Assembly: GCA_963834405.1 (NCBI GenBank)
Contig: CAWIBX010000006.1
Span: 1 to 64,000, forward strand
Direction: 5' to 3'
Source: Bog-473 sp963834405
Lineage (GTDB): Bacteria > Actinomycetota > Acidimicrobiia > Acidimicrobiales > RAAP-2
Length of the DNA stretch: 64,000 nt
The translations under genes and the position numbers were made by a program. The notes under the pieces were generated by a model that was given only the letters and a program-made list of their open reading frames with translations, ran no database searches and was not told the DNA's origin. This document shows positions 35,277-44,010 of the stretch, piece after piece (positions within the stretch are counted from its first letter, which is position 1; every line of letters begins with the position of its first letter).

Positions 35277-35606
35277 ATGACGGAAGTGGAACCGGTGGTG
35301 ACAGTGCTCATCAAACCGTCGCACGTCCACGTCGATGTGCGCAGTGGCGAGCCCCTGATGCGAGCCGCTGAACGGCTTGGGTACCACTGGCCGACCCTCT
35401 GTCACGGGCAGGCCGAATGCACCGTCTGTTGGATCGAAGTCGAAGACACCGATGCCTTTGAGCCTCCCGGGCCCCTTGAACTCAAGGGTCTGAAGCTCTT
35501 CGAGGGGCGCTCCTTCTACGCCGGGAAGAACGTCCGGCTCGCCTGCCAGGTTCGCCCGGTCGCCGACACCGCGGTGACCAAACGCGGTGTCAGGCCCGCG
35601 TCATGA
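35277..35606 (+). CDS. [2Fe-2S] ferredoxin, plant/adrenodoxin type
   Basis: The 109-residue protein has cluster ligands C42, C48, C51 (LCHGQAECTVCWIEV) and C90 (VRLACQVRP), the Cys-x5-Cys-x2-Cys ... Cys spacing of 2Fe-2S ferredoxins. It is the likely electron donor for the P450 at 36234 or the Rieske oxygenase at 37492. Its 3' end overlaps the convergent TetR gene by 6 bases. It follows the DapB-like gene by 73 bases and may share its promoter. Confidence 0.88.
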   Translation: MTEVEPVVTVLIKPSHVHVDVRSGEPLMRAAERLGYHWPTLCHGQAECTVCWIEVEDTDAFEPPGPLELKGLKLFEGRSFYAGKNVRLACQVRPVADTAVTKRGVRPAS

Positions 35607-36191
35607 GCCGCGTTCGGTCACGATCCCGGCGATGACCTGGTCGATGACGCTCCGGACATAGGCGGAGGTAACGGGCTTCCCGAGAAGGTAGGCCCTGTCA
35701 GAGAGCGCGCCGGCGATCATGTCGACGGTGAGATTGACGTTGACACCCTGCCGCAGCTCCCCCCTTCGCCACGCTCGGCGCAGGGCTACGACAGCACCGG
35801 ACCGGCGACTCAGGACATTGTCCGCTACGAACGCTCGCATCTGCTCGTCGTGCGCGGCCGCGGCGATGAAGGTCGGGGCCAGCAGCGCCAGCGGACCGTC
35901 GCCGTAGGAGAGCTCGGCCAGGGGTTCGAAGACAGTCAACAGGTCCTTGCGCAAGTCACCCGTGTCTGCCGGCTGGATCACCTCGGCGAGCTGATCGGCG
36001 CAGAAGTAGAGCAGTGCGGACTTGTTGGGCCATCGCCTATAGAGCGTCGCCCTTCCGACGCCGGCGCGGGCGGCAATCGCTTCCATGGTCGCGGCCGTCA
36101 ACCCCTTCTCGGCGATCTCAGCGACAGCCGCTTCCACCACGGCGGTATCGACACTCTCGTCGCGCGGCCTGCCGCGACTCCGTTTGGTCAT
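35601..36191 (-). CDS. TetR-family regulator of the P450-Rieske cluster
   Basis: The 196-residue protein has the TetR HTH (ATMEAIAARAGVGRATLYRR, then WPNKSALLYFCADQL) and a helical C-terminal domain. The N-terminus KRSRGRPRDE is the usual basic arm. It lies downstream of the P450 and Rieske genes on the same strand and next to the ferredoxin. GAGACG-N3-CGTCTC motifs in the two divergent intergenic regions of this cluster are plausible binding sites. Confidence 0.86.
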   Translation of the reverse strand: MTKRSRGRPRDESVDTAVVEAAVAEIAEKGLTAATMEAIAARAGVGRATLYRRWPNKSALLYFCADQLAEVIQPADTGDLRKDLLTVFEPLAELSYGDGPLALLAPTFIAAAAHDEQMRAFVADNVLSRRSGAVVALRRAWRRGELRQGVNVNLTVDMIAGALSDRAYLLGKPVTSAYVRSVIDQVIAGIVTERGS

Positions 36192-36233
36192 CTTCGTCAG
36201 TATGCCAAAAGACTGGCGGAGTCGGTCAGTCGC

Positions 36234-37454
36234 TCAACCACAGATGAGCTCGAAGCGGTTGGGGCCCCGGATCGGTCCGGGCTTCCATGACACTGCGTCG
36301 CGATCAGCGAGGCGGAAATCGGGAATGGCCGCCAGAAACTCCTCCAAACCGACTCGGAGCTCCATTCGCGCCACATGTGTACCAAGGCAGCGATGAACAC
36401 CGGCACCGAACGCAATATGCGCGTTGTGCTCGCGATCGAGCACAACGTTTTCGGCATCACTGAACCGGCGCTCGTCGCGATTGGCCGATGGGATCGAAAC
36501 GAAGACGGGGGTGCCCGCAGCTATGGGGCACCCCGCCACCTGGGTATCCGTACGCGCGCCCCGTACCAATGAGACTGGAGCGTAGATGCGGAGGAACTCT
36601 TCGACAGCCGTCGTCATGAGAAGGCTGTCGCCGGCGAGTCGCTGGCGAGCCTCCGCATTCTCGGCGAGGTAGAGCAGAGCGTGCGCCAGCGTGTTAGCGG
36701 TGGTGTCAATGCCGGCGATGAGCAGTAGCTGTGCGATGCCGAGACGCTCGGCATCACTGAGCGGCTCGCCATCGATCTCGGCGGTGAGCAAAAACGTCAA
36801 GAGGTCGTCACGCGGATCCTGCTGGCGCCGCGCCAGCAGCGCCGTGAGGTATTCGTGCATCTCCGTGCTGGCGTCGATGGCGGAGCCAGGGTCGACGCCT
36901 TGGCCATCCACCGTCGATGCGATCCAGGTTTCGAACCGCCCGTAATCAGGGGCGTCCACCCCAAGGATCTGGCTGACGACCACGGTGGGCATCGGGAAGC
37001 AGTACGACATGTACGCCTCGATCGTGCCGGTGCAGGCTGAGGCCAGCTTCCGGGCTGTGTCGCGAGCGACGGCCTCGAGGCTGGCCGCGCGGGCCGGAGT
37101 GAAGAAAGGCGAGAGAAGCTGCCGGTAGCGGGTGTGCGACGGGGGGTCCTGATCGAGCGGCGGGACCGCGGGGCGTGCCTCAACGGGTATGGCGGGTGCC
37201 GTCATCACGGTGGAAGTGAAGGTGGCGTGGTTGCGCAGGACTGCGTTGACGTCCTCGTAGCGCGACACGATGAAGTAGCCGTCGAGCTCGTCGCTGTGTG
37301 CCACCGGGCAATCTGCCCGGAGCCGGCGGAGCAGCGGGTAGGGATCGGGCGCGAACGCGGGGCTCCAGTAGTCGAACGTCTTAGCGGGGTCACACCCGTC
37401 CGCATTACCGTTGATGGAGCTCACGGGATCAATGTTGCTGCGAATCTCCGTCAT
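36234..37454 (-). CDS. Cytochrome P450 monooxygenase
   Basis: The 406-residue enzyme has the I-helix oxygen-binding motif AGIDTTAN, the ExxR-containing segment EEFLRIYAP, and the heme loop FGAGVHRCLG with the axial C356. It is a soluble bacterial class I P450 that would take electrons from a ferredoxin such as the one at 35277. The neighbouring Rieske oxygenase, CoA-transferase and DapB-like genes point to degradation of a hydrophobic ring compound. The 42-base gap to TetR suggests co-transcription. Confidence 0.93.
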   Translation of the reverse strand: MTEIRSNIDPVSSINGNADGCDPAKTFDYWSPAFAPDPYPLLRRLRADCPVAHSDELDGYFIVSRYEDVNAVLRNHATFTSTVMTAPAIPVEARPAVPPLDQDPPSHTRYRQLLSPFFTPARAASLEAVARDTARKLASACTGTIEAYMSYCFPMPTVVVSQILGVDAPDYGRFETWIASTVDGQGVDPGSAIDASTEMHEYLTALLARRQQDPRDDLLTFLLTAEIDGEPLSDAERLGIAQLLLIAGIDTTANTLAHALLYLAENAEARQRLAGDSLLMTTAVEEFLRIYAPVSLVRGARTDTQVAGCPIAAGTPVFVSIPSANRDERRFSDAENVVLDREHNAHIAFGAGVHRCLGTHVARMELRVGLEEFLAAIPDFRLADRDAVSWKPGPIRGPNRFELICG

Positions 37455-37491
37455 GCCGAGAGGTACCGGTCGAGTATGTGGTGATGATGGA

Positions 37492-38772
37492 TCAGGTTCG
37501 CCTCCTGCACCGGATTGAGCATCGCCCCCGATAGCCCTTGGACTTCATGCCCCTGGTCACTTCGGCCAAATTCGCGAAGTCCTGGTTGTTGATGAGGCCC
37601 CAGTCCTTCGTGGTCCAGTCCTCATAGAACTTGCGCTCGATGGGCTTGGGTTCGGCATCCACTGGCACCCACTCGAGAGCCCAGTAGTCGAGCAGCGTGC
37701 TGTCGGGGTCGAGCCCGTTGGGCCTGGCGCGGTACAGCGTGGCGTTGCCGTGGGTGATGGGCCCGAGGAAGTTCGGAAAGAGGTGGATGGTCCCTGATCC
37801 ACGGAGGTCTTTGTCCGTGAGGCCCTCGACGTCGATCCCCCCGCGGCGCATGGCGTTGAGACGGAGCTCATCAAAAACCTTTCCGATCGTCTTGCCGGGT
37901 GGAGGGCCGTTCTTCTTGAGGTCTTCGAGGACTGCTTGATCCTCGCGTGGGAAGAGACCGGCGACGGCGTCGACTCGCTCGGCGAGCACCTCTGCGGGGT
38001 CGACCTCCTCCTTGCTGAGGCCGAGGCGTGGGCTCGGCCCGGCTTCGCGTTGGCGACTTTCGGGCACGTAGTAGCAGCTGTGTTGGCCCAGCTGTTCGTA
38101 GGTGAAGAGGGTGTCGTTGAACCAGGACAGCATCTGAGGATGCAGAGACTGCGGGTGGTAGCCCTCATTGAAGGCATCGACCGCGGTCTTCCAGTTGCAC
38201 TCGAAGCGGATCGTCCGATAGGAGCGGAAGCGGAGGTTCTGGAAGCGGTAGGTCGCAAATCGATCAGGGATTTCGCCGAGGAATGCATCGAAGGGCTCGC
38301 TGTTCGGGTCCATGTTCACGAAGACGAACCCACCCCAACGGCCAACACGTACCTCGCTGAGGCAGACAAGGTCGTCGGTCATCGTTTCGGGGAAATCGGA
38401 GCGGTCAACCACCTCTGCGATTTCACCCTCAAAGCTCCAGCGCCACCCGTGGTAGGGACAACGAATCTGGGAGGTGGCGAAGTTTCCCACGCCGGAGGCG
38501 AGTGGGGTGCCGCGATGCGGGCAGGCGTTGAAGAAGGCCGTGATGTCGTCTCTGTCACTGCGGACAACCAGGATCGATTGGTCGCCGATCGTGTACTCGA
38601 GGAAGTCGCCTGGATTCGGAATCTCCTCTTCCCGGCACGCTACCTGCCAGACGCGGGGCCACAGGCGCTCCATCTCGAGGTCAAAGAACTCCTGCGACGT
38701 GTAGCGGGCGCCGGGAACGACCACCATGCCGCCGGCTTGGCGCAATGCGAGTCGGTCGTCGGTAATCGTCAT
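37492..38772 (-). CDS. Rieske ring-hydroxylating oxygenase, alpha subunit (second)
   Basis: The 426-residue protein has Rieske ligands C84, H86, C105 and H108 (NACPHRGTP, IRCPYHGW) and the mononuclear iron site in VDAFNEGYHPQSLHPQML. I start at the ATG at 38772, six to nine bases after GAGGGA; a frame reaching 38886 includes unlikely residues and an operator motif. It lies upstream of the P450 gene on the same strand and divergent from the CoA-transferase gene. It is more distant from the oxygenase at 21204 than a recent duplicate would be. Confidence 0.9.
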   Translation of the reverse strand: MTITDDRLALRQAGGMVVVPGARYTSQEFFDLEMERLWPRVWQVACREEEIPNPGDFLEYTIGDQSILVVRSDRDDITAFFNACPHRGTPLASGVGNFATSQIRCPYHGWRWSFEGEIAEVVDRSDFPETMTDDLVCLSEVRVGRWGGFVFVNMDPNSEPFDAFLGEIPDRFATYRFQNLRFRSYRTIRFECNWKTAVDAFNEGYHPQSLHPQMLSWFNDTLFTYEQLGQHSCYYVPESRQREAGPSPRLGLSKEEVDPAEVLAERVDAVAGLFPREDQAVLEDLKKNGPPPGKTIGKVFDELRLNAMRRGGIDVEGLTDKDLRGSGTIHLFPNFLGPITHGNATLYRARPNGLDPDSTLLDYWALEWVPVDAEPKPIERKFYEDWTTKDWGLINNQDFANLAEVTRGMKSKGYRGRCSIRCRRRT

Positions 38773-38854
38773 CAGTTCCATCCCTCTCTGATCATGGGCT
38801 CTGGCCGCTGCCTGACGTGGCAAAACCGACCCTGCTGGCGGACAGCAGATTAAC

Positions 38855-38907
38855 GAGTCATACCGTCTCATGCCTATTGGAGCCACTGGCGTGAGACGCT
38901 TCGTCTC
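38855..38907. promoter_or_regulatory. Two operator-like motifs between Rieske and CoA-transferase genes
   Basis: GAGTCA-TAC-CGTCTCATG (38855-38872) repeats the motif at 34023 with changes only in the centre. At 38893-38907 the perfect palindrome GAGACG-CTT-CGTCTC appears, ending 16 bases before the GTG of the plus-strand gene. The pair occupies the divergent promoter region. A TetR dimer from the gene at 35601 is the likely binder. Confidence 0.58.
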
Positions 38908-38922
38908 GTTATTCTAGGTCGA

Positions 38923-41325
38923 GTGACCGGGGGTCCGCTGAACTCGCTTGCTGAGCTACGGGTGCTCGACCTCTCCGACGATCTGGCCGGGTCGTACTGC
39001 TCAAAGTTGCTCGCCGACGCCGGCGCCGAGGTGTTGAAGGTGGAGCCTCCCTCGGGCCACCCGCTCAGGCGCTGGTCCCGAAGTGGATCGCTCGGCCGAG
39101 ACGGCGACCCAGATGGCGTCTTGTTCCGGTTCCTCGCGGCCGGCCAGCGCAGCGTCGTCGCTGACCTCGATGCCACCGCCGGCCACGACCGGGTGCTCGA
39201 ACTGCTCACTGAGAGCGACATCGTGGTCAGCAGCTCATCCCCGGACCAATTGGATGCCCGGAGGCTCCGCTTCGCCCATGTCCACGAGGTGAACAACGAA
39301 CTCACCGTGGTATCTCTCACGCCCTTCGGCCTCACGGGCCCGCGCAGCGGACGTTCGGCGAACGACTTCCTTCTCCAAGCCTTGTCGGGATCCTCGCATA
39401 ACCACGGTTCTTGGCGTCGCGAGCCGTTGGCCGTCGGCGGCGGTCTCGGCGAATGGATCGCCGGTGCCTACGGTGCGGCAGGCGCCCTGGCGGCGCGGGC
39501 CCGCCTCCAAAGGACGGGCAACGGCGAGCTGGTCGACGTGTCGACCCTCGAAGCGCTCGCGGTGACGCTCGTGTGCTACCCGTCGGTGGCCGCCTCGGTT
39601 CCCGGGGGCGTCCGTCGGCGGTCGACCGTCGAGATGGTTCCGAGCATCGAACCCTGCAAGGACGGCTTTGTCGGGTTGACGACCCTCACCGCGCAGCAGT
39701 GGCACGACCTACTCGCCATGATCGACCGGCCTGATCTCATCGAGGACAGCCAACTGGACAGCACCCGCGCCCGCGTCGCCCGCGAGGCGGAGTTGCGCCC
39801 GATCATCGACGAGTGGACCGAGCAGCGCGAGGTAGCAGAGATCGTCGAACGAGCAGCCATTTTCCGCGTGCCTGCGGCACCTGTTCTCAATGGCGCGTCC
39901 CTGCCGCAATTCGAGCCGCTCGCCGATCGCGGGCTCTTCACCAGCAACCCTCGCGGCGGGTTCTCGCACCCGCGCCCGCCGTTTCGGAGCTCGGCGGCCG
40001 AGCCTCGCCCAGTGACTCCCTCTCCGAGCGTGGGTGAGCATTCGTCGGCGCCCTTCCACGTACGTCCTACGGCGCCGGCGCGATCCCGTTCTGGCGAAGA
40101 CGGGTGCCTACCCCTCGAAGGAGTGAGGGTCCTGGACGTCACTGCGTTCTGGGCGGGTCCCTCTGCGACCCAGTACCTCGCCACCCTCGGCGCCGACGTC
40201 ATCAAGGTCGAGGCGGTCCAGCGCCCCGACTCGATGCGATTCAACGTCAGCGTCTCGCCAAAGACCGAACGATGGTGGGAGCAGGGGTACCTGTTCCTCG
40301 CGGCCAACCTGAACAAGCGCGGTATCACTCTGAATCTCGGCGATGACCGGGGCCGCGAGCTGTTCTTGCAGCTGGCCGCCCAGTCAGACGTCGTCGTCGA
40401 GAACTTCACACCCCGCGTGATGGACAATTTCAAGCTCACCTACGACGCCATCCGGGAGTTCCGCCCGGACGTTGTGATGGTCAGCATGCCCGGCTGGGGC
40501 CTCGACGGTCCGTGGCGCGACCGCCCCGGATTCGCGACGACTATGGAGCAGGCCTCCGGCATGGCCTTCGTCACCGGGTACAACGACGGGCCTCCCATGG
40601 CGCCCGGCCTCTGCGACCCGCTCGCCGGCGTCCACGGGGCGTTCGCCGTCTTGGCAGCATTGGAGGAGCGACGGAAAACAGGGCGCGGCCAGCACGTCGA
40701 GGTCCCCATGATCGACCTGGCCGTGAACATCTCAGCCGAGCAGATTCTCGAGTTTGAGGTATACGGCGAGCTGATGACCCGGACGGGAAATCGTTGCCTT
40801 CAGGCTGCGCCTCAGGGCGTGTACTCGTGCGCCGGGGACGACGAGTGGCTCGCACTTTCAGTGACCACCCAGGAGCAGTGGAAGGCCCTGTGCGAGGCCA
40901 TCGGCGCCCCATCGTGGGCGGATGATCCGGAACTTGCGACCATCGATCGACGACAGGCGGCGCACGATCGGATCGACCCGGAGATCGGGACATGGTGCTC
41001 GAATCACACGCTCATGGCTGCCCTCGACGCGCTCGGAGCTGCCGGTGCGCAGCCGGTCGTCCCCGCCTACGCCATCGACGAGGACCACCAGATGCAAGCC
41101 CGTGGCTTTTGGGAACCGGTTGTCCACCCCGTTGTAGGTGAGCACCGATATCCCGGATGGCCGATGCGCCTCTCGGGCAGCACGGGGGGTTGGTACCGGT
41201 CGCCGGCGCCATTGCTCGGGCAGCACAACGAGGAGGTGCTCTCCGATCTCCTCGGCCTCGACGCCGAGGCGATCGATCATCTGCGCCGGGCGGGTGTGAT
41301 CGGTGAGCGTCCGCTCGGTCTTTGA
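38923..41325 (+). CDS. Fused double CoA-transferase (CaiB/BaiF family III)
   Basis: The 800-residue protein contains two family III CoA-transferase units. The first starts with LAELRVLDLSDDLAGSYCSK and includes VVADLDATAGHDRVLELL. The second starts at about residue 397 with LEGVRVLDVTAFWAGPSATQ and includes VVENFTPRVMDNFKL and GFATTMEQASGMAFVTGY. Fused pairs like this are common in actinobacterial catabolic clusters and probably activate acids or race CoA esters. Translation starts at a GTG with the operator motif just upstream. The frame is intact, in contrast to the racemase at 32863. Confidence 0.87.
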   Translation: MTGGPLNSLAELRVLDLSDDLAGSYCSKLLADAGAEVLKVEPPSGHPLRRWSRSGSLGRDGDPDGVLFRFLAAGQRSVVADLDATAGHDRVLELLTESDIVVSSSSPDQLDARRLRFAHVHEVNNELTVVSLTPFGLTGPRSGRSANDFLLQALSGSSHNHGSWRREPLAVGGGLGEWIAGAYGAAGALAARARLQRTGNGELVDVSTLEALAVTLVCYPSVAASVPGGVRRRSTVEMVPSIEPCKDGFVGLTTLTAQQWHDLLAMIDRPDLIEDSQLDSTRARVAREAELRPIIDEWTEQREVAEIVERAAIFRVPAAPVLNGASLPQFEPLADRGLFTSNPRGGFSHPRPPFRSSAAEPRPVTPSPSVGEHSSAPFHVRPTAPARSRSGEDGCLPLEGVRVLDVTAFWAGPSATQYLATLGADVIKVEAVQRPDSMRFNVSVSPKTERWWEQGYLFLAANLNKRGITLNLGDDRGRELFLQLAAQSDVVVENFTPRVMDNFKLTYDAIREFRPDVVMVSMPGWGLDGPWRDRPGFATTMEQASGMAFVTGYNDGPPMAPGLCDPLAGVHGAFAVLAALEERRKTGRGQHVEVPMIDLAVNISAEQILEFEVYGELMTRTGNRCLQAAPQGVYSCAGDDEWLALSVTTQEQWKALCEAIGAPSWADDPELATIDRRQAAHDRIDPEIGTWCSNHTLMAALDALGAAGAQPVVPAYAIDEDHQMQARGFWEPVVHPVVGEHRYPGWPMRLSGSTGGWYRSPAPLLGQHNEEVLSDLLGLDAEAIDHLRRAGVIGERPLGL

Positions 41326-41364
41326 CCAGCAGGCACACAGAGTGATCACGGGAGCGAGCAAAAA

Positions 41365-41676
41365 GTGACGACTGCGGGGGATGCTTCGGGCCCGCTGCGT
41401 AGGCCCGACAGGTTCTTCATCGGCGGTGGGTGGGCTGTGCCGTCCTCGACAACGACATTGGATGTGATCGACCCCAGCACCGAGGGTGTCTACTTGCGCG
41501 TCGCGGCGGCGCAGCAATCGGACATCGCGCACGCCGTCGAGGCAGCCCGTGAGGCCTTCGACAGCGGGCCGTGGCCGCGCATGACCCATGGCGAGCGTGC
41601 CGCTTTGCTCCGTGCGATGGCCGACGGACTGCGTGAACGGACCGAGGACTTCGGCCAAATATGGCCATGGGAGTAG
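41365..41676 (+). pseudogene. Aldehyde dehydrogenase, N-terminal fragment
   Basis: The 103-residue frame matches the first hundred residues of an ALDH (RFFIGGGWAVPSSTTTLDVI, AVEAAREAFDSGPWPRMTHG, LLRAMADGLRERTEDF). It then diverges at QIWPWE and stops. The catalytic Cys and the rest of the enzyme are missing. It starts 40 bases after the CoA-transferase gene with a GTG. The break coincides with the start of a different short remnant on the other strand, marking a deletion junction. Confidence 0.7.
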
Positions 41677-41747
41677 GGCGCCCTCCATTCGATCGCGGCA
41701 GCCCAACCCACTCCACCCGAGGATCCCGTCAGCAGCACCCGCCGCAC
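41677..41747 (-). pseudogene. Possible SDR/epimerase N-terminal fragment
   Basis: From a GTG at 41747 the minus strand reads RRVLLTGSSGGVGWAAAIE, which contains the TGxxGxxG nucleotide-binding start of an SDR or epimerase. It ends after about 20 residues where the ALDH fragment begins. The match is short, so the call is tentative. Confidence 0.3.
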
Positions 41748-41939
41748 AACGTGATGCTCCCACCCCGAGGCCTTCGTCGCTAACTCCAGTCAGCGACTTG
41801 GTCGGCCAATGGATGATCCGATTTGAGCCGTCAGGTCAGGTCCCCAATTGCGGCGGCGGCGATGCTCCCGCTATAGGGCGGCAGCTTCGTGTGCAAGGCG
41901 CTGGAAGAGGCCGCCGCATGCCCTCGATTCACTCCTCAC

Positions 41940-42045
41940 GTGACTGTCACGTGCCCGATAGAGACCCATAAAGACACGTCGGAGAATCTGATCTTCTGAG
42001 TGATCCCACCTTTGGCCCTCTGACCTGGGCCTTTGGTGGAGGTGA
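41940..42045 (-). repeat. att-like half-module E (left half)
   Basis: The left arm has a decayed AGAGACCC plus AAAGACAC (41970-41977), then the string GTCGGAGAAT-TGATCTTCTG shared with module A. The usual GACCTGGGC-TTTGGTGGAGGTGA follows. Similarity ends abruptly after GGTGGAGGTGA (42035-42045). The missing right half, starting with the same 11 bases, is found at 50326 (module F). Confidence 0.65.
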
Positions 42046-42262
42046 CATCGTGTGCTTCGGCGCATTCGCGCCTCAGATCGTGCGAAGCCGCTGGTTGCCA
42101 TAGCTGCATATGGCGGCCGCCATGGCGCGAGCCTGCTCAATCTTGGCGTTCCCCATGATCTTGTTCACCAATAATCACCGACCAAGGCACACGGGAGTCT
42201 CTCGCCTTGTCGAAGGCGTCGGTGACGCGGCGTGCCAGCAGAGGCATGGTTCCGAGCGGCGC
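42046..42262. other. Junction sequence between half-module E and the IS1380
   Basis: The minus strand holds a short frame reading NKIMGNAKIEQARAMAAAIC and ending at a TGA near 42067. It looks like the C-terminal end of a protein cut off by the IS1380, but no family can be named. Nothing else is seen. Confidence 0.3.
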
Positions 42263-43877
42263 TAGCTACTCAAATCCACCGATAGAAGGCCGTTAGGCAG
42301 GCGCGCATCCGCGGAAAATGCCCCCTGGTCCAGGAAAATGGGGCTGTTCGAAGGTCCCATTCCCTGGCACAGGAGGCATCTCTGAGATGAGCATACGCGT
42401 CGGCACCACGTCGCGGGCGATTACCTCCTATGGAGGAGCTGAGCTCTTGAGATAGACGGCCCGAGCGGTTGGTCTCGATGACGCGGTGGGACGCTGCTTA
42501 CACCTCAAGACGCGTGCTCGTGGTCTTTCCGAGTCGGAGTTCGTGTCCTCTGTGGCGGAGTCGATCGCACTGGGCGCGCGCTGCCTCGACGACCTGGCGG
42601 TGACCCGGGCCGACGCCGCTCAGGCCATGTTGCGGGGTTATGAGGTCCCCGCCGCCCAGACAGCGGGCGCTTGGCTGCGCCGCTTCACCCTTGGACATAT
42701 CGGCCAGTTGAACAAGGCGCTCGAGATCGTCCAGCGCAACGCCATCGGTGCCTCGGGGGCGACCGAGGTGACGCTGGACTTCGACTCCACCTACGTCTTT
42801 AGCCGGTCGACCAGGCGCCAGGGCGTCGACCGCACTTATAAGCGCGGCTACGCCCTCCACCCGATGCTGTGCTTCGAAGCGTCCTCGGGCGTGGCGGTCC
42901 ACGCCCGGCTCCGGCGCGGCAAGGCGGGTCCATCGAGCGGGATCGGCGCCTTCGTGGCCGAAACGCTGCGCCGGGTGCCAGCGGGGATCAGCGTGCGCAG
43001 CCGACTGGACTCGGGCTTCTATGCCAGAGCGCTCTTCGATCAGCTCGAGCGGGCGGGCGTGACCTATCTGTGCGGCGCCCCCCTCATCCCGGCCCTGCTC
43101 GAGGTCGCCACGAAAATCAGCCCGGAATGCTGGGCTCGCTGTCTCGACAAGGACGAGGGCGAGGTGGCCGAGTTCGGCTACCGGATGCGCGAGGGTCGGG
43201 CACCCTTCCGCCGCTACATCGTCAAGCGCATCGCGCTCGACGACGGCCAGCAGCTCAGCTTCGATGGCGGGACCCATCGCTACTGGATCTTTGTGACCAA
43301 CGACCACGACCGCAGCGCCGCCGCCCTCGAGTTCGACCATCGGCATAAGGCCGATGTCGAGTCGGGCATGCGCGAACTCAAATCGAACTTCGGGCTGCAC
43401 GCGTTTCGCAAGCACGGGTTCATGGCCAACTGGGCCTGGCTGCTCCTCGTGTGACTCGGCCACAACCTGTGCTGTTGGACTCAGCAGCTCGGACACCTCG
43501 GGGCGGGACGAGACGGGGGCGATCTGCGCGCCAAGCGACTTCGCTATCGCTATCTGGCCGTCCCGGCCATGGTGGTCCGCAGCGGCCGGCGCTTCACCTT
43601 GCGCCTCCAGGCTGGATACCCCTACTTGGATCAGTTCGTGGCGGCGCTCAAGCGCCTCGAGGTCCTGCGGGCTCCTCCCGCCAGACCACGAAACCCGAGT
43701 GCAGAAGGCGAGCCCTTGAACTCGCACGCCCTCATGGAGGTTTACGACGTCGAAACGGACCACTGGCCTGTTTCGGTCCGTCGCCGAAGCCGCTGGTCAA
43801 GCTCTTGACGCCTTTCGCCAAGTCCGAACGGGCCGGCAGCATGTCAGCGCCCAGTTATCGGTGGATTTGAGTAGCTA
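42263..43877 (+). mobile_element. IS1380-type element
   Basis: A 22-base sequence (TAGCTACTCAAATCCACCGA and two more bases, 42263-42284) is repeated exactly inverted at 43856-43877. The repeats bound a 1.6-kb segment with one transposase gene. No convincing target duplication is visible, which may mean that the flanks rearranged after insertion. The transposase contains an internal stop, so the copy is probably inactive. Confidence 0.82.
42486..43808 (+). pseudogene. IS1380-family transposase with in-frame stop
   Basis: The frame encodes VTLDFDSTYVFSRSTRRQGV, a first DDE aspartate, then RSRLDSGFYARALFDQLERA and YWIFVTNDHDRSAAALEFDH, with ADVESGMRELKSNFGLHAF holding the glutamate. A TGA at 43452-43454 follows WAWLLLV. 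The same frame continues with LGHNLCCWTQQLGHLG and FTLRLQAGYPYLDQFVAALK, normal C-terminal sequence. One nonsense change therefore truncates an otherwise full-length transposase. Confidence 0.8.
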
Positions 43878-44010
43878 CTTCGCCCTGAAAAAGTCGATGT
43901 GAAAAAACCTCGCGACCAGCGCGTTCGTGTTGGCGGGGTACTCGCGTTCGAGCCCGAATGAAACAACGATGGCTCCGTCCCCCTCTTTGCCCAAGAGAAA
44001 CGGAGCCATC

